Below are positions 41,358 through 51,288 of a stretch of DNA of 64,000 nt, one piece after another. Made by a program: the position numbers and the translations under genes. Below the pieces are notes generated by a model. That model worked only from the letters and a program-made list of their open reading frames with translations. It was not told the origin of the DNA and did not search any database. Source of the stretch: Paenibacillus sp. JCM 10914 (GTDB taxonomy: Bacteria; Bacillota; Bacilli; Paenibacillales; Paenibacillaceae); the NCBI RefSeq assembly GCF_001315105.1, contig NZ_BAZR01000019.1:35644-99643 (forward strand), written 5' to 3'. Every line of letters starts with the position of its first letter. Position 1 is the first letter of the stretch.

Positions 41358-42311
41358 ATGGAATCTCTCGGTGAACTGCTGAACAGCATGAGAAGTCCCG
41401 CGCTCCGGCGCAGGACAGAGCAAATTACAGAGGATTTGCTGAGCAATCCTCTCATCCAGGCGCTGCGCAGCGAATATCCTGAGATTGATGAACGGGTCTT
41501 GCGACTGAATCTTAGCAAGTTCTATCAATATGCGGGCGATCAGGCTCATTGCAGCGCCTGTCCTGGACTGGAACGATGTCCGAACGATTTCCAGGGCCAT
41601 TACAGCAGTCTGGATATTCAGCGCATGAACGGGACGGTAGAGGTATATGAGCGTAAGACGCCTTGTTCACTGCATACAGCCAAAGCGAATGAGGAACAGA
41701 TCAAGAAGCGGATTCGCAGTTTTTACGTGGATGAACATGCACTCAGCGAAGGTTACGATCATATGGAGATCATGGCCAAAGATCGGCTGCGCTCCCCGGC
41801 TGTTCATCAAGTGTTTCGATACATTAAGGAGACAAAAGAGAATGGACTTTCTCCGCGGGGACTCTATCTAACCGGCTCTTTCGGAACAGGCAAAACCTAT
41901 CTGATGGGCTACCTGATGCATGAACTGGCTAAGGCCGGGCACTCCGGCGTCATTGTGTACATGCCTGATTTCGTGGAGGATCTGAAGACGATGATGCAGG
42001 ACGGACAGAAGCTGAAGGATATGATCGAGACGATGAAGCATTGCGATCTCTTGATCTTTGACGATATCGGTGCCGAGAATCTAAACCCCTGGGTGCGCGA
42101 TCATGTGCTTGGCTCCATCCTTAACTTCCGCATGAATCGTAAGCCGACGTTCTACACATCCAATTATCCCTTGGATGGTTTGGAACAGCATCTCAGCTTT
42201 ACAAGCAAGGACGGCGAGGAGCTGCACAAAGGGCAGCGGCTCATGAACAGGATCGGTCCTTTTGTTGACGTCATCCATCTGTATGGTGAGAATCAGCGCG
42301 GGAAATTCTAG
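41358..42311 (+). CDS. dnaI: Primosomal protein DnaI (helicase loader)
   Basis: 317-aa AAA+ loader of the replicative helicase. N-terminal zinc-binding domain with HCSACPGLERCP (near residue 63), Walker A GSFGTGKT (near 171), Walker B LLIFDDIGAE (near 230), then the NYPL sensor region. AAAGGAGGGG precedes the ATG. Operon partner of dnaB. Confidence 0.95.
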   Translation: MESLGELLNSMRSPALRRRTEQITEDLLSNPLIQALRSEYPEIDERVLRLNLSKFYQYAGDQAHCSACPGLERCPNDFQGHYSSLDIQRMNGTVEVYERKTPCSLHTAKANEEQIKKRIRSFYVDEHALSEGYDHMEIMAKDRLRSPAVHQVFRYIKETKENGLSPRGLYLTGSFGTGKTYLMGYLMHELAKAGHSGVIVYMPDFVEDLKTMMQDGQKLKDMIETMKHCDLLIFDDIGAENLNPWVRDHVLGSILNFRMNRKPTFYTSNYPLDGLEQHLSFTSKDGEELHKGQRLMNRIGPFVDVIHLYGENQRGKF

Positions 42312-42323
42312 ATATAGCCATAT

Positions 42324-42377
42324 TAATAAAAAAGTCTGATCGTGCCACACGCGAACGTGGACACGATCAGACTTTTT
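42324..42377. terminator. Bidirectional terminator after dnaI
   Basis: AAAAAGTCTGATCGTG pairs with CACGATCAGACTTTTT, loop about 17 bases; A-run and T-run on opposite sides. Confidence 0.93.
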
Positions 42378-42395
42378 GTGATTGCACCAATCAAT

Positions 42396-42551
42396 TTAGC
42401 CGACGAGAAATTTGATGATAACGAATCCAAAGAAAATGACGGTCATGAAACCGAACATCCCGACGAAGCCGAACACTAAATCCCAAAAATCGTTACGTGG
42501 TTCTTCATTGATGTGCTCCCGTGGATCGTTGACGTGTATGTTTACATCCAT
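42396..42551 (-). CDS. Small single-pass membrane protein
   Basis: 51 aa from ATG 42551 with GAGGAGG 8 bases upstream. A polar N-terminus (MDVNIHVNDPREHINEEPRNDF) precedes one long hydrophobic helix (WDLVFGFVGMFGFMTVIFFGFVIIKFLVG). Function unknown. Confidence 0.65.
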   Translation of the reverse strand: MDVNIHVNDPREHINEEPRNDFWDLVFGFVGMFGFMTVIFFGFVIIKFLVG

Positions 42552-42810
42552 GGTGCTTACCTCCTCAAAAGGTGAACATGCCGTGTTACAATGAAAGCTC
42601 AATGCTTGACCGTCACCCGACTTGTTATTAGTAGTATACCCAATGCGCAAATCATTTGTAAAGATTGCTTAAATATCCCGTGAAAACCTCTTTCTTTAGG
42701 TGAGTATATTTCACTTTTTCCGGCCGAATGTGGTATACTAAATTCGTCGACCCATTCGACATTATGATTTGTACCATACGCAGAATTTATCCTGTGAGGA
42801 GGAGAATACA

Positions 42811-43128
42811 ATGGCTATCGTCAATGTTACCGATCAATCCTTCGTGAATGAAGTAGAAGGACAAGGAACGGTTGTAGTTGATTTCTGGGCGCCTTGGTGC
42901 GGTCCTTGTAAAATGCTTGCTCCGATTCTGGACGAATTGTCTTCAGAACTCGGCGATGATGTTAAAATTGCAAAGGTGAACGTGGATGAGAATCCGGAAT
43001 CCGCTGCACGCTTCGGCGTAATGAGTATTCCAACGATGATCTTCTTTAAAGACGGCCAACCTGTCGATAAAGTTGTCGGTTTGAACTCCAAAGAAGCCTT
43101 GAAGGGTATTATTGCTAAACATCAATAA
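42811..43128 (+). CDS. trxA: Thioredoxin TrxA
   Basis: 105-aa thioredoxin, active site WCGPC (Cys30, Cys33) and cis-Pro loop MSIPT near residue 74. General protein disulfide reductase in the cytoplasm. ATG 42811 has GAGGAGGAG upstream; an in-frame codon at 42769 adds non-thioredoxin residues. TrxA-uvrC adjacency is common in Bacillales. Confidence 0.97.
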   Translation: MAIVNVTDQSFVNEVEGQGTVVVDFWAPWCGPCKMLAPILDELSSELGDDVKIAKVNVDENPESAARFGVMSIPTMIFFKDGQPVDKVVGLNSKEALKGIIAKHQ

Positions 43129-43163
43129 GCTATAATGGGCTCAAAGCGCATTACGGCTATTCA

Positions 43164-43199
43164 TACAGCGCCTTCGGTATACCCGAAAGGCGCTTTGTG
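43164..43199 (+). terminator. Terminator between trxA and uvrC
   Basis: AGCGCCTT pairs with AAGGCGCT over about 11 bases, followed by TTGTGT. Confidence 0.7.
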
Positions 43200-43252
43200 T
43201 GGTTTATGATCCGTTATTATTGTAAATCGTCTCCCTGGAGAGGAGGATGAGC

Positions 43253-45189
43253 ATGGACGATTTTGCCAAGCTGCTGGCAGAGCAGGAGAAGGCGCTCGAG
43301 AGCATTCGGCATAAGCTGGCTTTGTTGCCGGATCTGCCCGGGTGTTATCTGATGAAGAACGATGCGGGAACCATCATCTATGTCGGTAAGGCCAAGGTAC
43401 TCAAGAATCGGGTGCGCTCCTATTTTACCGGCAGTCATAACGGCAAGACACAAATGCTGGTATCCGAAATTCGTGATTTCGAATACATCGTGACCGGCAG
43501 CAATATGGAAGCACTTATTCTCGAATGCAATCTTATTAAGACCCATCAACCGAGATTCAACGTGTTGCTTAAAGATGACAAAACCTATCCATACCTCAAA
43601 ATCACGAATGAAGAGCATCCTCGCCTGGAAGTAACCAGAAGGGTGCTTAAAGATAAAGCCAAATATTTTGGCCCATACCCGAACGCATATGCGGCTCAGC
43701 AAACGAAGAAGCTGCTTGACCGGATGTATCCTCTTCGTAAATGCGGCGTCATGCCCAAGGAAGTGTGCCTGTATTATCATATGGGACAATGCATGGCTCC
43801 ATGCGTCAAGGAAGTTCCCGACTCAGCCTATGAAGACATCACGAAGGAAATCCAGTCTTTCCTGAGCGGCGGACATGAGGAGATCAAGAAGGAATTGCAG
43901 CGCAAGATGCAGGAGGCGGCAGAGGATCTGTACTTCGAGCGTGCCAAGGAGCTGCGGGACCAGATTATCCACATCGACACGCTGATGGAGAAGCAGAAGA
44001 TTACAACAACGGATACGAGAGACCGCGACGTGTTTGGATATTCGGTGGACAAAGGCTGGATGTGTGTGCAGATTCTATACATGCGTCAGGGGAAAATGGT
44101 ACAGCGCAATAAGTCCGTGTTCCCGTTCTATGGCGATGCGCATAGTGATTTCATGTCCTTCATCGCACAATATTACAGCGATAATCCAGCCTTGCCGCAG
44201 GAAATCCTGCTGCCTGGACCGATTATGGCCGCGGAGGCCACTGCTTCTGCGGGTACAGCATCAGAAACTGAGCGCAAATCCGTCACGGAGGAAGCTGTGC
44301 TTGAGGAACAGGAAGTGGCGATTGGCGCAGTGGATGCCGCTGGTGGTGCGGAAGCGCTGCAGGAGTGGCTTGGCGTGAAGGTACACGTACCACAGCGTGG
44401 ACTGAAGCGGCAGATGGTCGGTATGGCGTGTGATAACGCGAGGGTATCGCTCGACGAGAAATTCCGCCTGATCGAGCGGGATGAAGAGCGGACCTCGGTG
44501 GCCGCTGCGAACTTGGGCGAAGTGATCGGTTTGGAATCACTAAATCGGATCGAGGCGTTTGACAACTCCAACATCCAAGGCGCCAACCCGGTGTCGGCTA
44601 TGGTTGTATTTACGAATGGGAAGCCTGATAAGAAGGAGTATCGTAAGTACAAGGTTCGTTCCGTTGTGGGACCCGATGATTACGAGACGATGCGCGAAGT
44701 CATCCGCCGTCGATATGAACGGGTGTTGAAGGAGAATCTTCCGTTTCCGGATTTGATCGTTGTTGATGGAGCAAGGGCCAAATCTCGGCGGCGATTGATG
44801 TGCTGGAGAACGAACTCGGGCTGTTTATCCCGGTCTGCGGACTGGTGAAGGATGCGAAGCATAAGACAGCGCAGTTGATGATCGGGGATCCGCCTGAGCC
44901 GGTGTCCTTGCCAAGGGATAGCCAGGAGTTCTACTTATTACAGCGCATTCAAGACGAGGTCCATCGCTTCGCGATATCGTTCCATCGGGAACAGCGCGGC
45001 AAGTCGATGGTATCCTCCAAGTTGGATGCGATTCCGGGTATCGGCGAGAAACGCCGGAAGCTGCTGCTGAAGCATTTTGGCTCCGTGAAAAAAATAAAAG
45101 AGGCTTCAGTCGAAGACTTCAAGCCCCTTTCCATTGGTGAAAAATTAGCAACAGATATTCTTAAAGCGCTTCGTGAGGAGGAGTCGTAA
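43253..45189 (+). CDS. uvrC: Excinuclease ABC subunit C (UvrC), one frameshift
   Basis: Nucleotide excision repair nuclease that makes both incisions around damage marked by UvrAB. GIY-YIG domain (GCYLMKN...IIYVGKAK, residues about 25-110), UVR domain (HEEIKKELQRKMQEAAEDLYFERAKELRDQI), RNase-H-like nuclease with EAFDNSNIQG, and C-terminal helix-hairpin-helix (SKLDAIPGIGEKRRKLLLKHFGS). The frame changes at about 44770: GGAGC should be GGAGGC to encode VVDGGKGQISAAIDVLENELG, so one G is missing. An Ala/Glu-rich insert of about 35-50 residues (around 44230-44360) between EILLPG and LGVKVHVPQRG is unusual. ATG 43253 is six bases after AGGAGG. Confidence 0.93.
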
Positions 45190-46849
45190 CATACGGCTTC
45201 TCTTTTTTTACGGGATTAAATCGGTAGATGACATAGGCTACGATCGCCGGAAGCACGATATAGAACAAGCCGATTAGCAGGTTCGCGGTATCCTTCATCA
45301 TGACCAGGCTAATGCCCATTAGAATGCTGTTAAAGATCACGTGCGCGAACATGGCTGATAAATATCCGTATTTCAGGAAAATGTAACTGAACAGCAGACC
45401 GATAATCACGAGTTCGATGGGGCGCGAGATAATCGGATAGATTGGATACAGCGTATGGCCCAGCGCCCAGATCAGGGACGTGATCAGACTCGCAGCAAAG
45501 GTGCTGCGGACGATCTTCTTCAGCATTTTAATACCGAACAGACGATATACCGCCTCTTCTGATATTCCCGCCAGCCAGGCCATCAGTGGGAAGAGCCACG
45601 GATACAGCATATTGTAAGGCGATTGGGTCGCATCGGTGGTAGACCACGTATTGAGCGTCAAGCCAAGGATGACGAAGATGATGGTCTGCACGCCGAGCAA
45701 GATCAGCGCCCACATATAACCAATCTTCATACTGTCCAGTACATATCGTCCATAACCCGGCTCTTTCGCTCTTGGCCAGGGGTTCAGGCCATCTTCCTTG
45801 CGCCAGAGCCCATTCCCGCCGACAAGGGCGAAGTAGAGCAGCGCTGAGAAGATGAGGGAATACACCCCGTAGAATATCATCATCCCCACGACTCCCGCAG
45901 ATGTCATCCCCTCCGATTTAAAGACCGGAATCAGATTGTAGGTGTTCGCCATCTGGATGACGAACAAGAGCGAAGAGAGGAACAAGCCGCGCTTGAACGA
46001 CGTATGTGCCTGAGTCTTCACGCTGTACACGATAGCGAGAATCCCGAGAATTAACGTAAACAGACCGTAACCGACCAGCGTCAGCACCATCGCATTCTGC
46101 GTCTGCTGTGCAACATAACTGGAATGGGCAGCAGGTACTGAGAATGTAGGTTCAAAGGAACGTAATTTCCCATGCTCAAAAGTAAATTGGAGTTCCAGTC
46201 TGGCGTTGCCGACAGCGGCTTCCGGATCTACGTATTTCAGTCTGGGCGCACCCTCTTGGGTAGCCAATTCCAGATGAGACAAGTCATATCCGGCACGCTT
46301 CAGCCATGGCTCAGCCAGGATTTGTTTGTCGGCTAGTGTCATGCCATCTTCTGCCGCCAAGAGCATTTGCCGCTGGACGCGACCTTTATTCAGCTCAATG
46401 CGGTCGTAGTTGGACCGTGCGAAATCATATTGAAAGCCCACAACACCCGAATTCTGCATATGCACGTCCACGTTCAGCGCATCGCCCCCAGGCTGGCTGA
46501 AACGAACGCGGTACACATCGTAGGGATACTTGGCTTCATAGTTCTTGTTATAATCAGAAAGTTTTTTCTCCTTAGACAAATAACCATATAGCTCCGATTT
46601 GGATTGATATGTAACTAACGTTTCATCCGCTTCGGCAGCTTGGAATTGCAGATTCTCCTGTGCGAAGCTGGTTGCGGCAGTCCGCGCTTGTTCTTTGGAG
46701 ATCAGATCGGCCGAGCTGGTTTGCGTCAATTCGCTGCTGGTAGAGGGAAACACCTGGAATATTAGGAACAGGATCAGGCCGACTGTCGCGGGTACGATAA
46801 GCTTCTTGAGATTGGCTTCCAGCTTCAGTGGCTCTCTTACACGATTCAT
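45161..46849 (-). CDS. CPBP-family intramembrane metalloprotease
   Basis: 562 aa from ATG 46849 (AAGGAGG six bases upstream). One N-terminal helix, an extracytoplasmic region of about 230 residues with two PepSY-like pieces (TYQSKSELYGYLSKEKK, WLKRAGYDLSHLE), then about nine helices carrying the CPBP/Abi motifs EEAVYRLFGIKML (EExxxR), a second His motif near LGHTLYP and HVIFNSILMG. Family members process prenylated or membrane proteins (Rce1-like); target here unknown. Its last 29 bases overlap the end of convergent uvrC. Confidence 0.88.
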   Translation of the reverse strand: MNRVREPLKLEANLKKLIVPATVGLILFLIFQVFPSTSSELTQTSSADLISKEQARTAATSFAQENLQFQAAEADETLVTYQSKSELYGYLSKEKKLSDYNKNYEAKYPYDVYRVRFSQPGGDALNVDVHMQNSGVVGFQYDFARSNYDRIELNKGRVQRQMLLAAEDGMTLADKQILAEPWLKRAGYDLSHLELATQEGAPRLKYVDPEAAVGNARLELQFTFEHGKLRSFEPTFSVPAAHSSYVAQQTQNAMVLTLVGYGLFTLILGILAIVYSVKTQAHTSFKRGLFLSSLLFVIQMANTYNLIPVFKSEGMTSAGVVGMMIFYGVYSLIFSALLYFALVGGNGLWRKEDGLNPWPRAKEPGYGRYVLDSMKIGYMWALILLGVQTIIFVILGLTLNTWSTTDATQSPYNMLYPWLFPLMAWLAGISEEAVYRLFGIKMLKKIVRSTFAASLITSLIWALGHTLYPIYPIISRPIELVIIGLLFSYIFLKYGYLSAMFAHVIFNSILMGISLVMMKDTANLLIGLFYIVLPAIVAYVIYRFNPVKKEKPYVTTPPHEAL

Positions 46850-47097
46850 GTCATTCCTCCTTGAAGAAAATGGTCTTGTTTCTAATGTGGTACGAAAGTT
46901 AGTACAACTGAGAACGCGTAATGTCAATATAACATAGATATGAAGGGTAGCTGCAGCTTATCCCACTCATGACCATGATCCGTTAAAAATGATGAAAATG
47001 AATGAAAAGTTTCGAAAACGTTCGATAACCCTATGCTCGTATTCTTGAATATGCCCATTTCCCGCCCTTTTAAAGACTTTTTGGATGAAAAACGGCA

Positions 47098-47126
47098 TTG
47101 GGTAACGCCAGCGAATGCTGTATAAT
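47098..47126 (+). promoter_or_regulatory. Promoter of the ktr operon
   Basis: TTGGGT, 17 bases, TATAAT at 47121-47126, just ahead of the c-di-AMP riboswitch. Confidence 0.7.
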
Positions 47127-47139
47127 CACATCATGCTTC

Positions 47140-47300
47140 ATCAGGAACCGAATATTCCAGCCGAATTTCGATTTGAAAATGGGGGAACCATGTAATTGGG
47201 GTGAATTTCATGATTCTGTAAGGATCGTGGATAGGGCGACCTGTGACAAGGCCCGAATCCGTCAGCTAACCTCGTAGGCTGTGCACAGGAACCAGAACCG
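47140..47300 (+). ncRNA. c-di-AMP riboswitch (ydaO-yuaA type)
   Basis: Conserved core elements GGGGGAACCA, TTGGGGTGAATTTC, AGGGCGACCT and GCCCGAATCCGTCAGCTAACC then CGTAGGC occur in the family order. In B. subtilis the same RNA precedes ktrAB; c-di-AMP binding stops transcription. Exact ends are approximate. Confidence 0.93.
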
Positions 47301-47302
47301 TG

Positions 47303-47332
47303 AGGGACACTGCGTTTTCCAGTGTCTTTTTT
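47303..47332 (+). terminator. Riboswitch terminator before ktrB
   Basis: GGGACACTG pairs with CAGTGTC(T) over CGTTTTC, followed by TTTTTT. Confidence 0.9.
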
Positions 47333-47359
47333 CTATGACTTTTTTAAGAAGGTGACGGA

Positions 47360-48699
47360 GTGAACACCAAGTTCAGCTGGTTCAAATTGTCCCCGCCGCA
47401 AATACTCGTTCTGGGCTTCGCGGCCATTATTTTAATAGGGACACTATTATTGAAGATGCCTATATCCAGCGCTAACGGGGAACCCTTAGCGTGGGTGGAC
47501 AGCTTTTTTACCGCCACCTCGGCCGTATGCCTTACCGGTCTTGTTGTGGTGGATACGGGCACAACGTTCAGCATCTTTGGGCAAGTTGTGATCATGCTGC
47601 TCATTCAAATCAGTGGATTGGGCTTCATGACGATGGCGACATTGTTCGCCCTCGTGTTCAAGCGTCGTATTCTGTTAAAGGATCGGCTGATTCTGCAAGA
47701 AGCATGAATCAAAGCTCAATGGAAGGAATCGTACGCTTGATTCGCAGGGTCATGATCTATACGCTTATCATCGAAGCAACTTGCGCAGCTTTGTTAAGTA
47801 TACGCTGGGCTTTTGATATGCCACTTGGCAGAGCCGTTTATTATGGTGTGTTCCATGCGATATCGATGTTTAACAATGCAGGCTTTGATCTGTTCGGCGG
47901 CTTTCGCAGTTTGACCGGCTATGTATATGATCCGCTTATTAACATGATCATGATGTTCCTGATCGTATCCGGCGGTATCGGATTTGTTGTACTATCCGAT
48001 TTGATTGATCTCAAGCAGAAGCAGAAACTCTCTCTGCACTCCAAAGTGGTGTTGTCGATGACAGCTACGTTGCTGCTGGTCGGGTTTATCGTCATCTTTA
48101 TTTTTGAATTCACGAATCCACGAACACTCGGTTCTCTGAACTGGGGCGGGAAGCTGCTTGGGGCCATGTTCCAATCCGTCACACCGCGTACGGCGGGTGC
48201 TAATACTATAAATATTACCGGTCTGAGACAGGCTACGCAATTTTTCATCATTATTCTTATGTTTATCGGTGCGTCCCCCGGCTCTACCGGTGGCGGGATT
48301 AAGACGACAACCTTCACGATTATGGTTGGAGCCGTGATTGCGATGATCCGCGGGCGGGAGGATATTGTCATGTTCCGCTATCGTTTCGCCCAAGAACGCG
48401 TCCTGAAGGCACTGACCATCACTGTATTGGCCGTGCTGCTCGTCTTGACGGTAGCGATGATTCTCTCGACTACGGAAGAGGGGAGTTTTCTGGAGATTTT
48501 GTTTGAGGCGACCTCAGCTTTTGCTACGGCCGGGTTATCGATGGGACTGACCCCTGAACTGACGGCGTTCGGAAAAATTTTGCTTAGTCTGACGATGTTC
48601 ATCGGGCGCCTCGGCCCGCTCACGCTCGCGTATGCACTTGGACCAAAAAAGGGTAAAGAATTATATCGTCACCCAGAAGGCAAACTGATGATTGGATAA
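47360..48699 (+). CDS. ktrB: Potassium transporter membrane subunit KtrB, one frameshift
   Basis: Na+-dependent K+ channel-like transporter subunit (TrkH/KtrB family) with four pore loops. GTG start has AAGGTGA upstream. The first frame runs to 47707 (LSPPQILVLGF, pore loop TATSAVCLTGLVV) and ends LILQEA; the protein continues in the frame that reads NQSSMEGIVRLIRR from 47707, so one A is missing in GCA(A)TGAA. Later pore loops FHAISMFNNAGFDLF, TPRTAGANT and FATAGLSMGLTP are intact. About 446 aa after repair, normal length. Control by the c-di-AMP riboswitch upstream fits osmoregulation. Confidence 0.94.
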
Positions 48700-48715
48700 G
48701 GGGTACAGAAGAGAC

Positions 48716-49390
48716 ATGAAACCAAAACAATTTGTAATTATCGGTTTAGGGCGATTCGGCTCGGCTCTGGCGCTTGAATTAATGGAGTTGGGATATGAGG
48801 TGCTTGGCATTGACCGTAACGAAGAGATCGTAGATGATTTGAGCGATCAACTGACACATACGGTTGTGGCCGACGCAACGGATGAAGAGGTACTCAAGTC
48901 GCTGGGCATTCGTAATTTCGATTGCGGCATCGTGGCCATCGGTAATGACATCCAGATGAGCATCCTATCCGCGATATTGTTAAAAGAGCTCGGCGTAGCT
49001 ACCGTCGTGGCCAAAGCGATCTCCGTACTTCATGGCAGAGCGCTAGAGAAGCTTGGCGTTGACCGGGTGATTTTCCCGGAGCGGGATATGGGAATCCGTG
49101 TCGCGCACCAGTTAGTAACCCCGAACCTGCTCGACTATATCGAGTTGTCTAAGGATTATATCATTGTTGAGATGGCGGTTACAGCGTGCATGGACGGGAA
49201 GACGCTTAGCGAATTGAACACGAGGGTGCATTACGGTGTATCCGTGGTTGCTCTTAATAAGCAGTCCGGCATTATTGTCGCACCAACGGCAATGGACGCG
49301 GTGAATGCCGGAGATGTTATGGTGGTTATCGGGACGAATGAGAATGTGGAACGGTTTGAATCCGAAGTGGTGAACATGAACGAACGATAA
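48716..49390 (+). CDS. ktrA: Potassium transporter regulatory subunit KtrA
   Basis: 224-aa cytoplasmic RCK protein that forms an octameric ring gating KtrB in response to ATP/ADP and c-di-AMP. N-terminal RCK_N Rossmann motif IGLGRFGSALALEL (near residue 10) with IDRNEE for the nucleotide ribose, and C-terminal RCK_C domain (about 140-220). ATG 48716 lies 16 bases after the ktrB stop; an in-frame ATG at 48692 would overlap ktrB. Confidence 0.95.
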   Translation: MKPKQFVIIGLGRFGSALALELMELGYEVLGIDRNEEIVDDLSDQLTHTVVADATDEEVLKSLGIRNFDCGIVAIGNDIQMSILSAILLKELGVATVVAKAISVLHGRALEKLGVDRVIFPERDMGIRVAHQLVTPNLLDYIELSKDYIIVEMAVTACMDGKTLSELNTRVHYGVSVVALNKQSGIIVAPTAMDAVNAGDVMVVIGTNENVERFESEVVNMNER

Positions 49391-49426
49391 ACGATGATAC
49401 ATGTAGAGTCCGACAGATGCAGGGCT

Positions 49427-50335
49427 TTAGGCTTTGTCTTCGGCTTGTCTGCGGAACAACACTTCGGTCTCCTCGATCCAGCGGCTGGCAGCTTTGCTTA
49501 GCTCAGAAGCCTGGCCATAGATGAGCGAGGTCGTGCGACGAGTTTCGATCAGTGCCGGTATATGAATGTCCAGCAGCCCATTATCGGAGAGCAGCTGTGG
49601 CCGAAGATACGATTTAGGCAGCAGGGCGGCTGCCTTACACGTTGGGATGAGCCGGACGATTGCCTCGAAGGAGTCGATTTCCATCCGAATATCGGGCATG
49701 ATGCCCCAGCGATGAAAGAGACCATCGGTCAACTTGCGGTACCAGGTACCGGTTGAGAAGATGATCATCGGCAAGCCCTGAAGCTGTTCAATCCCGACCG
49801 CCTCGAGCTCTGCAAGCGGATGGCTGGAGGGAATAACAAGCTCCAGATGATCATCAAACAAAGGGATGCAGTTGAGTCCCGGTTGATTGATGGATGAGGC
49901 GACGATGCCGACATCTACCCGTTTGTCTCGTACATACGATACAATTTCATGTGTCTTGCCGGTAATAAGCTTGATCTCGGCCGCCGGGTGACGCTCCATA
50001 AAAGCGTTTACGAGGGGCGGCAGCGTTGTCTGCAGTGTCGTTAAGCTGGCACCGAGATTAATCGATATTTGGTCGCCTTCCCGATAATGGGCGAGCGTCT
50101 GCATCAGCTTCAATTGCTGTTGACGTTGTTCGAGGGCGTAGGTGTATACGATCTGGCCGATTGAGGTTAATTCCAGGCGTTTGCCGCGCCGATTAAATAA
50201 TTGCAAGCCGAGCTCTACCTCAAGCTTGGCGATTTTACGAGATAGGGCCGGTTGTGATAAATTTAATAGCTTCGAAGCTTGATTAATGCTCGATTGTTCA
50301 ACGACAACCGCAAACATGTCCAATTCTTCAAACAT
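49427..50335 (-). CDS. LysR-family transcriptional regulator
   Basis: 302 aa. Winged HTH at residues 15-60 (SSINQASKLLNLSQPALSRKIAKLEVELGLQLFNRRGKRLELT) and a periplasmic-binding-like effector domain (about 90-295). It is divergent from the sdhCAB operon, the common layout for a LysR protein that controls its neighbour, but whether it regulates sdh is inference. B. subtilis CcpC is a LysR regulator of TCA genes; this protein is not proven to be its equivalent. Confidence 0.9.
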   Translation of the reverse strand: MFEELDMFAVVVEQSSINQASKLLNLSQPALSRKIAKLEVELGLQLFNRRGKRLELTSIGQIVYTYALEQRQQQLKLMQTLAHYREGDQISINLGASLTTLQTTLPPLVNAFMERHPAAEIKLITGKTHEIVSYVRDKRVDVGIVASSINQPGLNCIPLFDDHLELVIPSSHPLAELEAVGIEQLQGLPMIIFSTGTWYRKLTDGLFHRWGIMPDIRMEIDSFEAIVRLIPTCKAAALLPKSYLRPQLLSDNGLLDIHIPALIETRRTTSLIYGQASELSKAASRWIEETEVLFRRQAEDKA

Positions 50336-50611
50336 GATATTTCCTCCTATTATATAGGTAACTATATATATAAACGTGTTCTTTGATATTTACTTATGCG
50401 TATAGCTTATAACGATTAATAATTATATTGCAATTCCATTATAAGAAAAAAAGGAGTAACATGAAACATGACACAAGTTGTTCACAGTATTGTGGAAACC
50501 GGCAGCTTTTTGTCGTATCATCGTTTTGGGACATGTGATGTGTAATTGTTCTGAAAATAGGAAAGATTGAAAATTGAAAACGCTGCACATTGGAAAGGGG
50601 AACGTCAACTA

Positions 50612-51271
50612 ATGAAAGGGTATTATTCCAGAAAGCTACATTCCTTACTTGGTGTCATACCGCTGGGAGCTTTTCTAATCAGCCATATGATCTCCAACTT
50701 TAAGGCTTTCGAGGGTGGAAAGAAAGGCTTTGAGGGAGCTGTACATTTTCTGAACAGCATGCCGCTCGTATTTTTCCTCGAGTTGTTCCTGATCTGGCTG
50801 CCATTGCTTTATCATGGTGTTTATGGTTTGTACATTGCTTATCAAGCGAACAACAACGTAGGTAATTATAACTATGAGCGCAATATTCGTTTTACCATTC
50901 AACGTATAACCGGGGTCATTACGTTTGTATTCGTTATCTGGCATATGTACGATACGCGTTTCCAGATTATCATCGGCAATATCACCCATGACGATTTGGG
51001 CGCTACGATGCACAGCATCATGAACAATCCCGTGCTCTTTATTCTGTATGTAATCGGTGTTGTTTCTGCAGCCTTCCACTTTGCTAACGGCCTGTGGGCG
51101 TTCCTCGTTAGCTGGGGCATCACCGTCGGCCCTCGCGCGCAGAAAGTATCGAGTTACATCTGTATGGGCTTGTTCGTGCTGATGAGCGTGCTGTTCGTTC
51201 TGGCCATGACTGCGTTCCGCAGTTCTGAGTTCGCAACAGCGATCGATGTAGTTAAGACAGTCTTAAGTTAA
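50612..51271 (+). CDS. sdhC: Succinate dehydrogenase cytochrome b558 subunit SdhC
   Basis: 219-aa, five-helix di-heme membrane anchor of succinate:menaquinone reductase. Histidines suited to heme ligation appear in LISHMISNF, LLYHGVYGLY, VIWHMYDTRF and AFHFANGLW. ATG 50612 chosen (AAAGGGG upstream); the longer frame to 50567 is unlike the family. First gene of sdhCAB. Confidence 0.95.
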   Translation: MKGYYSRKLHSLLGVIPLGAFLISHMISNFKAFEGGKKGFEGAVHFLNSMPLVFFLELFLIWLPLLYHGVYGLYIAYQANNNVGNYNYERNIRFTIQRITGVITFVFVIWHMYDTRFQIIIGNITHDDLGATMHSIMNNPVLFILYVIGVVSAAFHFANGLWAFLVSWGITVGPRAQKVSSYICMGLFVLMSVLFVLAMTAFRSSEFATAIDVVKTVLS

Positions 51272-51288
51272 AGGGGAGTGAACGATCA

